A DNA stretch of 61,750 nt, from positions 1 through 61,750 of the forward strand of contig NZ_BCWE01000012.1 in the NCBI RefSeq assembly GCF_001592105.1, read 5' to 3'. The first letter of the stretch is position 1, and every line of letters begins with the position of its first letter. A model generated the notes under the pieces. It was not told where the DNA came from. It searched no databases and saw nothing but the letters and a program-made list of their open reading frames with translations. Shown here one piece after another: positions 1 through 8,677 of this stretch. A program made the translations under genes and the position numbers. This stretch comes from Desulfolucanica intricata. Its GTDB lineage: Bacteria; Bacillota; Desulfotomaculia; Desulfotomaculales; Desulfofarciminaceae.

Positions 1-363
1 GAAATTCTCATGCATTTACGTTTTATGAAAAAAGTTCGGGCTGAGGTTTCACTATATGACCCAATTGGTGTGGATAAAGAAGGAAACGAAATTACCCTAA
101 TTGATATTCTAGGAACTCATCCTGAAGTGGTAGCAGAAATCGTTGAAAACAGTTTTGAACACAAGCGCCTTCGGGATAAAGTAAAGCTGCTGTCCCGCAG
201 AGAGAAGAAAGTGCTGGAACTTCGCTTTGGCCTTACTGGGGAAAACCGAAAAACACAGTGGGAAATCGCAAAATCTTTAGGTATTTCCAGATCCTATGTA
301 TCTCGAATTGAAAAGAGAGCTTTAAGCAAATTGACAAAAGAATTTACACTTGAAAGCTGCTAA
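1..363 (+). CDS. sigK: RNA polymerase sporulation sigma factor SigK, C-terminal part (5' end outside window)
   Basis: Reading frame is open from base 1 and ends at TAA 361-363, so only the last 120 residues are present; the first ATG at base 10 is internal. The sequence carries the SigK-like segment DPIGVDKEGNEITLIDILG at the end of region 2/3 and a complete region 4 helix-turn-helix (QWEIAKSLGISRSYVSRIEK) that reads the -35 element. The closeness of both segments to Bacillus SigK, rather than SigE (which has a different segment after region 2), decides the name. SigK is the late mother-cell sigma factor of endospore formation. Whether the upstream half is intact or interrupted by a skin-like element cannot be seen. 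Confidence 0.88.
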   Translation, partial: EILMHLRFMKKVRAEVSLYDPIGVDKEGNEITLIDILGTHPEVVAEIVENSFEHKRLRDKVKLLSRREKKVLELRFGLTGENRKTQWEIAKSLGISRSYVSRIEKRALSKLTKEFTLESC

Positions 364-427
364 TAATAAAAAATCGTAATATTTCCATGTTGACCAATGT
401 TATTTTTTCATCGAACTATTAGTATCC

Positions 428-457
428 AACCGGGTTTTGAACCTGGTTTATTTTTTT
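428..457 (+). terminator. Rho-independent terminator after sigK
   Basis: Stem AACCGGGTT / AACCTGGTT (one G-T wobble) with a short loop, followed by a run of seven T after one A. It lies 65 bases past the sigK stop and should end that transcript. Confidence 0.8.
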
Positions 458-729
458 ACCTAAGGCACTAGACAATTTATGATCTTTTTTCTTATGATTT
501 ATATATTTTTAGACTGAAATTATTATATTATTGTGCTAATATTTACATGATACATATATAAAAAGAGGTGTTATATTAACAATGATAAGCTTTTGAGTAA
601 TGATTTGCTAATTCTCATCCTGACCTCAGGCTATATTGGACAGTTTTTTACTAATTAAACTGCTGTTTCATTTCTAATTATCACTAAAGGCTAAAATATA
701 AACAAATATTGTAATAAAGGAGTGTTAGT
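458..729 (+). other. Leader/intergenic region upstream of khtTU
   Basis: This AT-rich stretch of about 270 bases separates the sigK terminator from khtT and should hold the khtTU promoter; I could not settle on a -35/-10 pair. A ribosome-site-like AGAGGTG at 564-570 is followed by ATG at 582 that reads only four codons (M-I-S-F-stop). A weak hairpin (CAGTTT ... AAACTG, about 639-664) follows. I see no c-di-AMP (ydaO) riboswitch signature. The khtT ribosome site AAGGAG lies just before 730. Confidence 0.35.
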
Positions 730-1224
730 ATGTCTTTGATTAAAGAGACTGACTTACCGGGAATTGGAAGGAAGTTTGAAATAAATGCTCGTAGTGGTGA
801 TAAAATGGTTATTGTTGTGCACGACGATGGTCGAAGAGAGATTCACCATTTTGATAATGATGACCCGGATGAAAGCATCTCAATGGTCACACTGGATGAT
901 ACCGAAGCTCGTCGCATCAGTGGAATCATTGGTGGCTTGACCTACGTACCCAAGGCACTTGAATCAGTGGAGGTAACCTTTGATAATATGGTGTTTGAAT
1001 GGTATAAAGTAGAGTGCAGCGCAAAATCCGTTGGTAAGACCATCGGCGAGCTGCATATTCGTAAAGTGACCGGGGCAATGATTATCGCAGTGATCAAAAA
1101 GAACGAAAAAATTATTAATCCAGGACCCGAGCAACTTATTAGCAAAGGAGCAATTCTGGTGGTCATAGGTGATAGAAAGCAAGTAAAAGCCTGTAAAAAT
1201 CTCATCTTAAACGGGAGTCTTTAG
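730..1224 (+). CDS. khtT: K+/H+ antiporter regulatory subunit KhtT (TrkA-C domain)
   Basis: A 164-residue cytosolic protein, nearly the same length as Bacillus KhtT, with the same opening pattern (DLPGIGRKFEI ... DGRREIHHF). The N-terminal half is the KhtT-specific domain; the C-terminal half (about 85-160) is a TrkA-C/RCK-C ligand-binding domain with the motif VGKTIGEL and the segment INPGPEQLISKGAILVVIG. In Bacillus KhtT controls the partner antiporter KhtU and binds c-di-AMP; that ligand is family knowledge and not visible here. Ribosome site AAGGAG precedes the ATG at good spacing. The next gene begins 3 bases after this stop, so the two are one operon. Confidence 0.9.
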   Translation: MSLIKETDLPGIGRKFEINARSGDKMVIVVHDDGRREIHHFDNDDPDESISMVTLDDTEARRISGIIGGLTYVPKALESVEVTFDNMVFEWYKVECSAKSVGKTIGELHIRKVTGAMIIAVIKKNEKIINPGPEQLISKGAILVVIGDRKQVKACKNLILNGSL

Positions 1225-1227
1225 AGT

Positions 1228-2478
1228 ATGGGAGGCCATATTCTTTTAGAAATTGGACTGGCCTTATGTATTATTGCCTTTGCCGGACTCCTTGCAGCCC
1301 GCTTGCGTTTCTCTATTGTCCCCTTTTTAATTCTCACAGGTATGGCAGTTGGTCCACACACCCCTGTTATTGGTGGAGTAGATTTCCGTTTTATTGAAAG
1401 TGCCCCCTTAATCGAGTTTTTGGGCCGGCTGGGTGTTCTTTTCTTACTGTTTTACCTGGGATTGGAATTTTCCGTCAACCGTTTATTAAAAGCAGGTAAA
1501 TCAATATTTCTAGGCGGCACAATCTACATGTTAATTAACTTTTCGCTTGGCATGGTTCTTCCACTTCTATGGGGTTGGCCTATTCGGGAAATATTAGTGG
1601 TTGCGGGAATTATCTCTATATCATCCAGTGCCATTGTGGCAAAGGTTCTGGTAGATTTAAAAAGAACGGTTAGACCGGAAACTGAAATGATTTTGGGTCT
1701 AATGTTATACCAGGATGTATTTGTAGCAGTTTACCTTTCTATTGTTTCCGGGTTAGTGCTCACCGGATCAACATCTGCTGCGGGTGTCATTAAATCGTCC
1801 TTTATTGCCCTCGTATTTATGCTGGGCTTTATTCTGGCGGGGCGTAAGCTGGCTCCACGGCTTAACAAACTCCTTGATGTACCTTCTGACGAGGTATTTA
1901 TGCTAATTATTTTTGGCGTTCTTATTCTGGTAGCCGGGATTTCAGAAACGATTCATGTGGCTGAAGCCATCGGAGCTTTACTGGTAGGATTAGTACTGTC
2001 AGAGACAGATCATTTCGAACGCATTGAGCATCTTGTGGTGCCTTTTCGAGATTTTTTCGGAGCACTTTTCTTCTTTAGCTTTGGGTTAAGTATTAACCCC
2101 CTTACATTGGGTGGAGCCGTTTGGCCTGCTATAACGGCAGTAATCGTTACATTAATGGGAAATTTCGTCGCCGGAATAATAGCAGGTCGCAAAGCCGGTT
2201 ATTCATACCGGGGTGCTACCAATATAGGCTTAACCATTACTTCAAGGGGTGAATTTTCCATTATTCTGGCCAATTTGGCATTAGCCGGTGGGTTGCTGCC
2301 GGTTTTGCAGCCCTTTGCTGCACTTTATGTACTGCTGCTGGCCATTTTAGGGCCGTTATTGACCAAAGAGTCAAAATGGATATACCGTAAATTGGCTAAA
2401 ATTTTTGGTTGGCCGGCCATTAAAGAAAGAAAACATAAACAAAAAAGTGGAGATGTTATCGTAACCGCTAATAACTAA
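1228..2478 (+). CDS. khtU: K+/H+ antiporter subunit KhtU (CPA2 family)
   Basis: A 416-residue, highly hydrophobic protein with about 12 predicted membrane segments and the CPA2 (Kef-type) exchanger fold: GMAVGPHTPVIGG near residue 38, FYLGLEFS near 76, LGLMLYQDVFVA near 155 and the ARKLAP-like cytoplasmic loop near 205. It lacks the C-terminal TrkA-N domain of KefB/C, in line with regulation by the separate KhtT encoded immediately upstream. Likely role: proton-coupled efflux of K+ (or another monovalent cation) across the cytoplasmic membrane for pH and turgor control. The charged tail after residue 395 is short. Ribosome site is a weak GGGAG; translational coupling to khtT is likely. Confidence 0.87.
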   Translation: MGGHILLEIGLALCIIAFAGLLAARLRFSIVPFLILTGMAVGPHTPVIGGVDFRFIESAPLIEFLGRLGVLFLLFYLGLEFSVNRLLKAGKSIFLGGTIYMLINFSLGMVLPLLWGWPIREILVVAGIISISSSAIVAKVLVDLKRTVRPETEMILGLMLYQDVFVAVYLSIVSGLVLTGSTSAAGVIKSSFIALVFMLGFILAGRKLAPRLNKLLDVPSDEVFMLIIFGVLILVAGISETIHVAEAIGALLVGLVLSETDHFERIEHLVVPFRDFFGALFFFSFGLSINPLTLGGAVWPAITAVIVTLMGNFVAGIIAGRKAGYSYRGATNIGLTITSRGEFSIILANLALAGGLLPVLQPFAALYVLLLAILGPLLTKESKWIYRKLAKIFGWPAIKERKHKQKSGDVIVTANN

Positions 2479-2493
2479 AAAAATCTATTTACA

Positions 2494-2527
2494 CAAAAAA
2501 ACCGGGTAACAGATTACCCGGTTTTTT
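2494..2527. terminator. Bidirectional terminator between khtU and gcvPB
   Basis: Perfect inverted repeat AAAAAACCGGGTAA / TTACCCGGTTTTTT around a CAGA loop. The A-run on one side and T-run on the other let it act on both converging transcripts. Confidence 0.92.
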
Positions 2528-2547
2528 ACCCAACTTTAAGTTATACA

Positions 2548-4008
2548 TTAGTCCACACATTTCCACCGTAAATTTGGGTTTCTAGCGGCATATGCTTCGT
2601 CCAAACGTGTAACCATGGTTTCATGCGGAGCACTCTTAATCAATTCGGGATTTTCCCTCGCATCCCCGGCGATTTTAATCATCGTGTTTACAAAACAATC
2701 CATAGTCTCTTTACTTTCTGTTTCGGTTGGCTCGATCATCATTGCTTCTTCCACAATAAGAGGGAAGTAAATCGTCGGCGGGTGATATCCATAGTCCAGC
2801 AGGCGCTTAGCAATATCAAGCGTGTGTACACCATATTCCTTCAGGTATTTAGGAGTAATAATAAACTCATGCATGCAAAACCTGTCAAAGGGTACATAGT
2901 AGTGCTCTTTCAGCCTGGCTAATAGGTAATTAGCATTTAAGACAGCGTTTTCACTGACCTTTCGTAAGCCCTCGGCACCTAAGGCCCGAATATAGGTATA
3001 AGCCTTAAGTACTACACCGAAGTTACCATAGAAACCTTTAACCTTACCTATAGAATCCGGCCTGTCGTAGTCAAAGTAGTAGCGGTCATTTTCCCGGTCA
3101 TATTCTACCAGCGGCTTAGGTAGGAAAGGTACTAAAAATTCTTTAACCCCTACAGGACCTGACCCGGGACCACCTCCACCGTGTGGGGTACTAAAAGTCT
3201 TATGAAGATTAAAATGCATCACATCAAAGCCCATATCTCCGGGGCGTGTGATTCCCATAATGGCATTCATGTTAGCTCCGTCATAATACAACAGCCCGCC
3301 GGCCTTGTGTACAATATCGGCAATTTCCTGTATATTTTCTTCAAACAATCCCAAAGTGCTGGGATTAGTAAGCATCAAAGCGGCAGTTTCATCGTTTACC
3401 GCTGCCCTAAGGGCATCCAGATCCACACCACCATGTTTATTTGATTTGATTTGTACCACTTTAAATCCACACATAGCCGCGGTAGCCGGGTTTGTACCGT
3501 GAGCAGAGTCCGGGACGATAACTTTGGTACGTTTATTATCATTCCGTTTTTTATGATAAGCCCGAATTATCATCATCCCGGTTAATTCACCATGCGCCCC
3601 GGCGGCAGGCTGGAAAGTAATTCGATTCATTCCTGAAATTTCACTAAAATATTCACCTGCTTCATACAAGACCCTAAGCGCTCCCTGAGATATCTCTTCA
3701 GGCTGGTAAGGGTGGATATTAGCAAAACCCGGCAGGCGTGCCATATCCTCGTTTATCTTAGGATTGTACTTCATAGTACAGGAACCCAGGGGATAAAAAC
3801 CGTTATCCACTCCATAGTTCATACGAGAATAAGCAGTGTAATGGCGTGCAATATCTATCTCACTAACCTCCGGCAGGTCTATTTCTTCAACTCTCAACAT
3901 TTCAGCTGGCAGTAATTCCTTAATCTCTGTCTTAATTACATCACATTCAGGCAAAGAGTAACCTTTTCTACCCGGTTTACTGATTTCGAATATCAGCGGA
4001 TAAGTCAT
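2548..4008 (-). CDS. gcvPB: Glycine dehydrogenase (decarboxylating) subunit 2, P-protein C-terminal half
   Basis: 486 residues, PLP-dependent. Together with subunit 1 it forms the P-protein of the glycine cleavage system, which decarboxylates glycine and passes the aminomethyl group to the lipoyl arm of GcvH. Seen here: [11 protein letters not shown] near 168, the glycine-rich segment after the PLP lysine ([17 protein letters not shown]270), and the family start [10 protein letters not shown]. Length is usual for the split form found in Firmicutes and archaea. It begins 1 base after the gcvPA stop, with ribosome site GGGAGGTG inside the end of gcvPA, so the two subunits are translationally coupled. 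Last gene of the gcvT-gcvPA-gcvPB unit. Confidence 0.95.
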   Translation of the reverse strand: MTYPLIFEISKPGRKGYSLPECDVIKTEIKELLPAEMLRVEEIDLPEVSEIDIARHYTAYSRMNYGVDNGFYPLGSCTMKYNPKINEDMARLPGFANIHPYQPEEISQGALRVLYEAGEYFSEISGMNRITFQPAAGAHGELTGMMIIRAYHKKRNDNKRTKVIVPDSAHGTNPATAAMCGFKVVQIKSNKHGGVDLDALRAAVNDETAALMLTNPSTLGLFEENIQEIADIVHKAGGLLYYDGANMNAIMGITRPGDMGFDVMHFNLHKTFSTPHGGGGPGSGPVGVKEFLVPFLPKPLVEYDRENDRYYFDYDRPDSIGKVKGFYGNFGVVLKAYTYIRALGAEGLRKVSENAVLNANYLLARLKEHYYVPFDRFCMHEFIITPKYLKEYGVHTLDIAKRLLDYGYHPPTIYFPLIVEEAMMIEPTETESKETMDCFVNTMIKIAGDARENPELIKSAPHETMVTRLDEAYAARNPNLRWKCVD

Positions 4009-4009
4009 G

Positions 4010-5353
4010 CTATTTCACCTCCCCTATCAGTGTTACCAGTTTATCAATTTGTTCTTTTGTATGTTGTTCGGTGACACAAAAAAGCATTTCACCTTGTCTT
4101 TCAGGATAGAACCGGCCAAGATCCAGTCCACCGATAAATCCATGCTGAAGCAAATACCGGTTAATAACAGCAGGATCCTTTTGGGTACGTACTGCAAATT
4201 CCATAAAGAAAGGTGCACTATATGAAGTTTTAGCCACTCCTGAATCCAGTAGGCATTTATATGCGTAATGAGCCTTGTGCAGACATATTTCCGCCATTTC
4301 TTTTAGCCCCTTCTTACCTAATGCAGCAAGATGAATAGTAGTAGCCAGAGCACATAAGGCTTCATTAGAGCAGATATTGGAAGTGGCCTTATCGCGCCGA
4401 ATATGCTGCTCCCTGGCTTGAAGGGTAAGCACATATGCACGTCTTCCCCGGTTATCCACTGTGGCACCTACAACTCTACCCGGCATACGCCTAACAAGCT
4501 TTTCTCTGGTTGCAAAAAACCCTACATAAGGTCCACCAAAGCTAAGGGGATTACCCAAACTCTGTCCTTCTCCCACTACAATGTCCGCTCCCCATTCACC
4601 CGGTGCCTTAAGTATTCCCAGAGAAACAAGCTCAGCAGCAACTACCAAAAGTGCACCCTGCCTATGAATAAGGTCAGCCAGATAATTACCACCTTCAACT
4701 ACACCGAGAAAATTAGGATACTGGATAATCAAAGCAGCAGTTTGGTTATCGAGCTTATCCTCTAGATCTTCCAATGAGGTTGAACCGTTATCTTCTGCCA
4801 CCTCAGTTAACTGTAAGCCGTTTGCCTCCAGGTAAGTATCCAATACTGCCCTATATTCAGGGTGAACTGCCCTGGAAACAAGTATTTTTTTTCTACGAGT
4901 GGATGAACAAGCCATCAAGGCAGCTTCGGCTACTGCTGTGGCACCGTCGTACATAGAGGCATTTGCTACATCCATCCCTGTTAAGCTGCAGATCATCGTC
5001 TGAAACTCATATATGGCACGAAGTGTTCCCTGGCTAATTTCTGCCTGATAGGGTGTGTAAGCGGTATAAAACTCTGAGCGTCCTATAATGTGGTTAACTA
5101 TGCTGGGAATATAATGATTATACGCACCGGCACCCAAAAATGAAACATATCTTGAGGTAGTACCGTTTTTTTCACTGAGCTCAGTTAAGTGCCGGGCTAG
5201 TTCCGCTTCCGCCATGGGTTTAGGCAAATCTAAAGAACGGTTAAGTTTTACTCCGGAAGGAACATCAGTAAACAGTTCATCCAAACTTTTCACTCCGATT
5301 ACATCCATCATCTGCCGCCTGTCTTCATCTGACCCGGGAATATAGCTAATCAC
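4010..5353 (-). CDS. gcvPA: Glycine dehydrogenase (decarboxylating) subunit 1, P-protein N-terminal half
   Basis: 447 residues of the aminotransferase fold that pairs with GcvPB. It begins [17 protein letters not shown], the typical GcvPA opening, and keeps the segments [13 protein letters not shown] near 69 and [20 protein letters not shown] near 265. This subunit lacks the PLP lysine, which is in GcvPB. The start is GTG at 5353, preceded by AAGGAGGG at suitable distance. It lies 65 bases downstream of gcvT without a terminator between them. Confidence 0.95.
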   Translation of the reverse strand: MISYIPGSDEDRRQMMDVIGVKSLDELFTDVPSGVKLNRSLDLPKPMAEAELARHLTELSEKNGTTSRYVSFLGAGAYNHYIPSIVNHIIGRSEFYTAYTPYQAEISQGTLRAIYEFQTMICSLTGMDVANASMYDGATAVAEAALMACSSTRRKKILVSRAVHPEYRAVLDTYLEANGLQLTEVAEDNGSTSLEDLEDKLDNQTAALIIQYPNFLGVVEGGNYLADLIHRQGALLVVAAELVSLGILKAPGEWGADIVVGEGQSLGNPLSFGGPYVGFFATREKLVRRMPGRVVGATVDNRGRRAYVLTLQAREQHIRRDKATSNICSNEALCALATTIHLAALGKKGLKEMAEICLHKAHYAYKCLLDSGVAKTSYSAPFFMEFAVRTQKDPAVINRYLLQHGFIGGLDLGRFYPERQGEMLFCVTEQHTKEQIDKLVTLIGEVK

Positions 5354-5418
5354 TGATTTGCCCTCCTTTTATTATAAAATATCTTATTTGCTGTATTGTT
5401 AATAGAAAATGTCATCTC

Positions 5419-6516
5419 TTATCGAGCATTACGTTTATAAAACGGTTTTTTAATTACTATGGCAGTATATCCTTTTCCACGAGCCATTACCTGAATTTTT
5501 TGGCCTTCCTTAGCATAAGCTGCCGGTAGAATTCCCATCCCCAAGTTTTTTTGCAGGGTAGGACTAAATGTACCCGAAGTCACGAAACCTACCTCATTTC
5601 CCTCAACTGCCAGAGGATAACCTGCCCTGGGAATTCCCCTGTCAATCATAGTGAATGCTGCCAGCTTCCTAGGCACTCCAGCTTCTTTCTGAGCTTTGAG
5701 AGCTTCCTTTCCAATAAAGTTATCCTTATGAAGTTTAACGAAATAATTTAGACCCGCCTCAAGAGGTGTTATTTCAGCTGTAAGCTCATGACCGTAAAGA
5801 GGCATACATGCTTCGAACCTTAATGTATCCCTGGCTCCCAGGCCTGCCGGTACTACCCGCTCCCCACCGGCTTTCAATATTGCCTTCCACAGTTCAGCTC
5901 CTTTATCGGAGTGGCAGTATAATTCGAAACCATCTTCACCCGTGTATCCCGTACGGGAAATAAGACACTGGATACCGGCAACCGAACCTTGAGTGCACCA
6001 GTAATAATTAATAGGTTCTAAGTCAACATCAGTTATTGTTTTGAGAATAGATAACGCATCCGGTCCCTGGAGAGCCAGTTGGGCTATATCCGAGGAAATA
6101 TTTTCCACCACAGTTTGTCCTTCCTGGTGATCCTTTATCCAGGCATAGTCCTTGTCAGTATTAGCGGCATTAATTACCAACCAGTAGCGTTCTTCCCCGA
6201 GACGGTAAATAAGCAGGTCATCCACTATACCTCCGTTTTCATAACACATCGGACTATAGATAGCCTGATTAATTTGTAAAACTGATATGTCATTGCAAAC
6301 TAATTTATTAATTAGTTGGAGAGCATCCGGTCCTTTGATCTCTATCTCCCCCATATGAGAAACATCAAAAAGTCCTGCATGACTGCGGACATGCTTGTGC
6401 TCCTCTAATATACCGGAATACTGCACAGGCAATGCCCATCCACCGAAGTCTACTATCTTACCTCCTGCTTTAACATGAGTTTCATATAGGGGAGTCTTTT
6501 TTAATTGTTTTTCCAC
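5419..6516 (-). CDS. gcvT: Glycine cleavage system aminomethyltransferase (T-protein)
   Basis: 365 residues. GcvT transfers the methylene carbon from aminomethyl-lipoyl GcvH to tetrahydrofolate and releases ammonia. Visible family segments: KKTPLYETHVKAGGKIVDFGGW near the start, DVSHMGEI near 52, GYTGEDGFELY near 190 and LGARDTLRFEACMPLYGHEL near 225. The frame is open further upstream to a TTG at 6549, but AAGAGGTG sits 8 bases before GTG 6516-6514; starting there gives the normal family length, so I chose it. It is first in its operon behind a tandem glycine riboswitch. Confidence 0.94.
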   Translation of the reverse strand: MEKQLKKTPLYETHVKAGGKIVDFGGWALPVQYSGILEEHKHVRSHAGLFDVSHMGEIEIKGPDALQLINKLVCNDISVLQINQAIYSPMCYENGGIVDDLLIYRLGEERYWLVINAANTDKDYAWIKDHQEGQTVVENISSDIAQLALQGPDALSILKTITDVDLEPINYYWCTQGSVAGIQCLISRTGYTGEDGFELYCHSDKGAELWKAILKAGGERVVPAGLGARDTLRFEACMPLYGHELTAEITPLEAGLNYFVKLHKDNFIGKEALKAQKEAGVPRKLAAFTMIDRGIPRAGYPLAVEGNEVGFVTSGTFSPTLQKNLGMGILPAAYAKEGQKIQVMARGKGYTAIVIKKPFYKRNAR

Positions 6517-6601
6517 GAATTTATCACCTCTTTTTATAGTTAGGCTCAAACATTTACATGCTATTTTTTAAATCACAATAAAATTCCCCAGGAGTATAAA
6601 C

Positions 6602-6812
6602 AAAAAGGACAGAGTAAACCAGCTATTGGCTTACCCTGTCCTTAAACCCGAGAGCTTTTTCCGGTATCCCGGCTTTTCCCCTTAGGTGTTCTTTGATCAA
6701 AGAACTCTCCAGAGTCACGTCCCAAGGAAGTCCTTTTGCCTGAAAGTTTCCCTGCAATGTCAGGTTGCTCCTTCGGCGCCCAGTGGGTCTCTCCCTCCCC
6801 GGTCATCCGTAC
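6602..6812 (-). promoter_or_regulatory. Tandem glycine riboswitch with expression platform, upstream of gcvT-gcvPA-gcvPB
   Basis: On the minus strand the leader shows the glycine aptamer core twice: the first with GGGAGAGACC, CGCCGAAGGAGCAA and the GGCAAAAGGAC segment, the second beginning at ACTCTGGAGAG and closing with GCTCTCGGGT. It is followed by a strong hairpin (6602-6643, AAGGACAGGGTAA paired with TTTACTCTGTCCTT, then T-run) that acts as intrinsic terminator. In known gcv riboswitches glycine binding prevents termination and turns the operon on. The second aptamer is less canonical than the first. The copy in front of gcvH is almost the same sequence. Confidence 0.93.
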
Positions 6813-6843
6813 AATTATGTATATAATTTTATTATTTCATTTT

Positions 6844-6872
6844 ATTTTAAATAATCTGTGTAAATTATGCAA
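6844..6872 (-). promoter_or_regulatory. Candidate sigma-A promoter for the gcvT riboswitch leader
   Basis: TTGCAT (6872-6867), 17-base spacer, TAAAAT (6849-6844) on the minus strand, about 30 bases before the first aptamer. Spacing is ideal but the boxes are only partly consensus. Confidence 0.5.
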
Positions 6873-6903
6873 TAGAGAATTAAATATATTTATTTACTTC
6901 AAC

Positions 6904-6935
6904 TCTTCTATGGTACCAGTCTTCTATGGTACCAG
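6904..6935. repeat. Two-copy 16-bp tandem repeat just past gcvH
   Basis: TCTTCTATGGTACCAG occurs twice head to tail directly after the gcvH stop codon (6937-6939). It probably reflects slippage; no function is evident. Confidence 0.85.
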
Positions 6936-6936
6936 C

Positions 6937-7332
6937 TTATTTGCCTTCCTCTTCCTTCAAAAATTCAGCATAAGCTTCAGCACTCAGAAGTTCATCCAGC
7001 TCAGACTCATCAGAAAGTTCCAGAAGGATCATCCAACCGGCACCATATGGATCCTGCGATAACTGTTCAGGTGAATCCTGAAGATTTTCATTTACTTCCA
7101 CCACTGTACCGGAAACAGGAGAATAACAGTCGGAAGCAGCCTTTACTGACTCCACAACACCAAAACTATCTCCCTTACTGAAACTGTCTTCCGGAGCGGG
7201 CAGTTCTACAAATACCACATCTCCTAATGCCTCTTTTGCAAAATGTGTTATACCTATCCGTACTCGATTTCCCCCCTCCACTTTTACCCATTCGTGATCC
7301 TTACTGTACTTAAGTTCCTTTGGAATTGTCAT
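6937..7332 (-). CDS. gcvH: Glycine cleavage system H protein
   Basis: 131 residues, usual length. The lipoyl-carrying shuttle of the glycine cleavage complex. The lipoylation site is K64 in VVESVKAASD; the start KYSKDHEWVKVEG and the C-terminal GAGWMILLE segment are typical. A perfect AAGGAGGAG ribosome site precedes the ATG. It is a separate transcription unit from gcvT-gcvPA-gcvPB, with its own glycine riboswitch and promoter upstream; there is no clear terminator between gcvH and the gcvT promoter, so some read-through is possible. Confidence 0.96.
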   Translation of the reverse strand: MTIPKELKYSKDHEWVKVEGGNRVRIGITHFAKEALGDVVFVELPAPEDSFSKGDSFGVVESVKAASDCYSPVSGTVVEVNENLQDSPEQLSQDPYGAGWMILLELSDESELDELLSAEAYAEFLKEEEGK

Positions 7333-7485
7333 TTTGTACTCCTCCTTATATTTATAAATTAATACTTAAAAAACGGGTATTTAGCAGCTTTTCCTATATT
7401 TTATACTACGTAGATATCTTTTAAACAAAGTTCCACACTTATAGGTACCGGAGCTGCTTTATGATAAATTTTTATTAATGTAAAA

Positions 7486-7693
7486 ACAAAAACAGAGTAA
7501 ACCATCTATTGGCTCACCCTGTCCTTTTAACCTGAGAGATTACCCGGTATCCCGGTTTCCCCATTGGTGTTTCCTACAGAAACTCTCCAGAGTTACGTCC
7601 CGGGGAAGTCCTTTTGCCTGAGAGTTTCCCTGCTATGTCAGGTTGCTCCTTCGGCGCCCGGTGGGTCTCTCCCTCCCCGATCATTCGTACAAT
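7486..7693 (-). promoter_or_regulatory. Tandem glycine riboswitch with expression platform, upstream of gcvH
   Basis: Same architecture as the gcvT leader: first aptamer with GGGAGAGACC, CGCCGAAGGAGCAA and CTCTCAGGCAAAAGGAC, second aptamer from ACTCTGGAGAG to CTCTCAGGTT, then a terminator hairpin (7486-7526). The first aptamer differs from the gcvT copy at only a few bases; the second aptamer has diverged more. About 150 bases separate the hairpin from the gcvH start. Expected to allow gcvH transcription when glycine is bound. Confidence 0.93.
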
Positions 7694-7717
7694 ATTTTCT
7701 TAAGTAATACGTTAATT

Positions 7718-7746
7718 ATTATATATAATCTAAGCCTTTTTAACAA
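7718..7746 (-). promoter_or_regulatory. Candidate sigma-A promoter for the gcvH riboswitch leader
   Basis: TTGTTA (7746-7741), 17-base spacer, TATAAT (7723-7718) on the minus strand, about 25 bases before the aptamer. Good match and position. Confidence 0.7.
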
Positions 7747-8040
7747 GTATCATCTTACTGACATACAAATATTTTGGTAATCTTAAGAACCATGAATTCT
7801 TCCTGCCGGCTTTTACCCATAAGTAGTATTAAGGCCTGTACAAAAAAAATTTTTGAATAAGACCATATCTTAAATAGATATAAGTAACTTAAAAATCTAA
7901 TAAATTATAAAAATATTTTAAATAGAATAAAAACGGTTAAATAGAATATATACTTATAGTAGATAATGTAATATTACTTTTTCCATTAATAACTGTAATA
8001 ACTGTCAAAAGCCTATTAATTTTAAAAAGGAGAAATCTGT
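7747..8040 (+). other. AT-rich intergenic region before the flavin reductase gene
   Basis: About 290 bases, very AT-rich, between the gcvH promoter and the divergent gene at 8041. It must hold the promoter of that gene, but several AT-rich hexamers compete and I cannot pick one. No ORF or structured RNA was recognised. The ribosome site AAGGAG lies 9 bases before 8041. Confidence 0.3.
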
Positions 8041-8547
8041 ATGATAAAAAATATAAAATATAACGAATATACCAAAGAACTCCTCGAACGATTACCCAAG
8101 GGAGTATTTCTTACAGTAAGAGATAAAGAAAAACTTAACACCATGACGATCGGTTGGGGAACTGTGGGGTATATTTGGCAAAAACCAATTTTTGTTGTAT
8201 CTTTAAGATATTCGAGATATACATACCAACTCATAGAAAAAGCTAAAGAGTTCACGGTTAGCATTCCGTTAAATAATGATTTGAATAAAGCACTTTCTAT
8301 ATGCGGAACTAAATCCGGAAAAGATATTAATAAGTTTACTGAATGCAACCTGTCAGCTGATCCCGGGCAAGTAGTAAGTACTCCGGTAATAGGAGAATGT
8401 GATTTATTTTATGAATGCAAAGTTGTTTATCAACAAGCTATGGAGCCTGCTTTAGCAGCTGAAAGTATACACAAGTCTTGTTATTCCAAAGGTGACTTCC
8501 ATGTCTTGTACTATGGCGAAATAGTAGCAAGTTACATAAAAGAGTAA
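8041..8547 (+). CDS. Flavin reductase-like domain protein (flavoredoxin family)
   Basis: 168 residues with the FMN-binding split-barrel seen in flavin reductase-like and flavoredoxin proteins: LPKGVFLTVRD near 18, NTMTIGWGTVGYIWQKP near 33 and the SRYTYQLIEKAKEFTVSIP segment near 58 that contacts FMN. Family members bind FMN and serve as NAD(P)H:flavin oxidoreductases or electron carriers in anaerobes; the partner here is unknown. Single gene with its own terminator. The ATG has AAGGAG at good distance. Not linked by operon to the NAD genes downstream, which start after a terminator and a separate promoter. Confidence 0.8.
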   Translation: MIKNIKYNEYTKELLERLPKGVFLTVRDKEKLNTMTIGWGTVGYIWQKPIFVVSLRYSRYTYQLIEKAKEFTVSIPLNNDLNKALSICGTKSGKDINKFTECNLSADPGQVVSTPVIGECDLFYECKVVYQQAMEPALAAESIHKSCYSKGDFHVLYYGEIVASYIKE

Positions 8548-8563
8548 ATAGAAATTAACATAT

Positions 8564-8595
8564 AAAAGACCGCAGTTGGACTGCGGTCTTTTTTT
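8564..8595 (+). terminator. Rho-independent terminator
   Basis: Perfect 10-bp stem AAGACCGCAG / CTGCGGTCTT with TTGGA loop and T-run, ending the flavin reductase gene transcript before the nad promoter. Confidence 0.93.
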
Positions 8596-8599
8596 ACAT

Positions 8600-8640
8600 C
8601 TGTCTATACAGTTGACAAGACAGGTGATCAAATTTATTAT
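8600..8640 (+). promoter_or_regulatory. nadB promoter with overlapping inverted-repeat operator (candidate NiaR site)
   Basis: Consensus -35 TTGACA (8612-8617), 17-base spacer, -10 TATTAT (8635-8640). An inverted repeat CTGTCT (8600-8605) ... AGACAG (8618-8623) brackets the -35 box. Because the operon ends in a NiaR-type repressor gene, this repeat is a natural candidate for its operator; repression would block sigma binding. Promoter seen in sequence, operator assignment inferred. Confidence 0.7.
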
Positions 8641-8677
8641 AGTGGTAAATGGCTTCTACTGAAAGGAATGTAGGTTA

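Noticed and set aside
458-729. c-di-AMP (ydaO) riboswitch ahead of khtTU.
   Set aside because: Known conserved parts of the aptamer are not recognisable.
942-1205. Antisense ORFs over khtT and over many other genes (for example 40577-40837, 45086-45367).
   Set aside because: They lie in the antisense frames of clear genes, have no ribosome sites and no recognisable domains.
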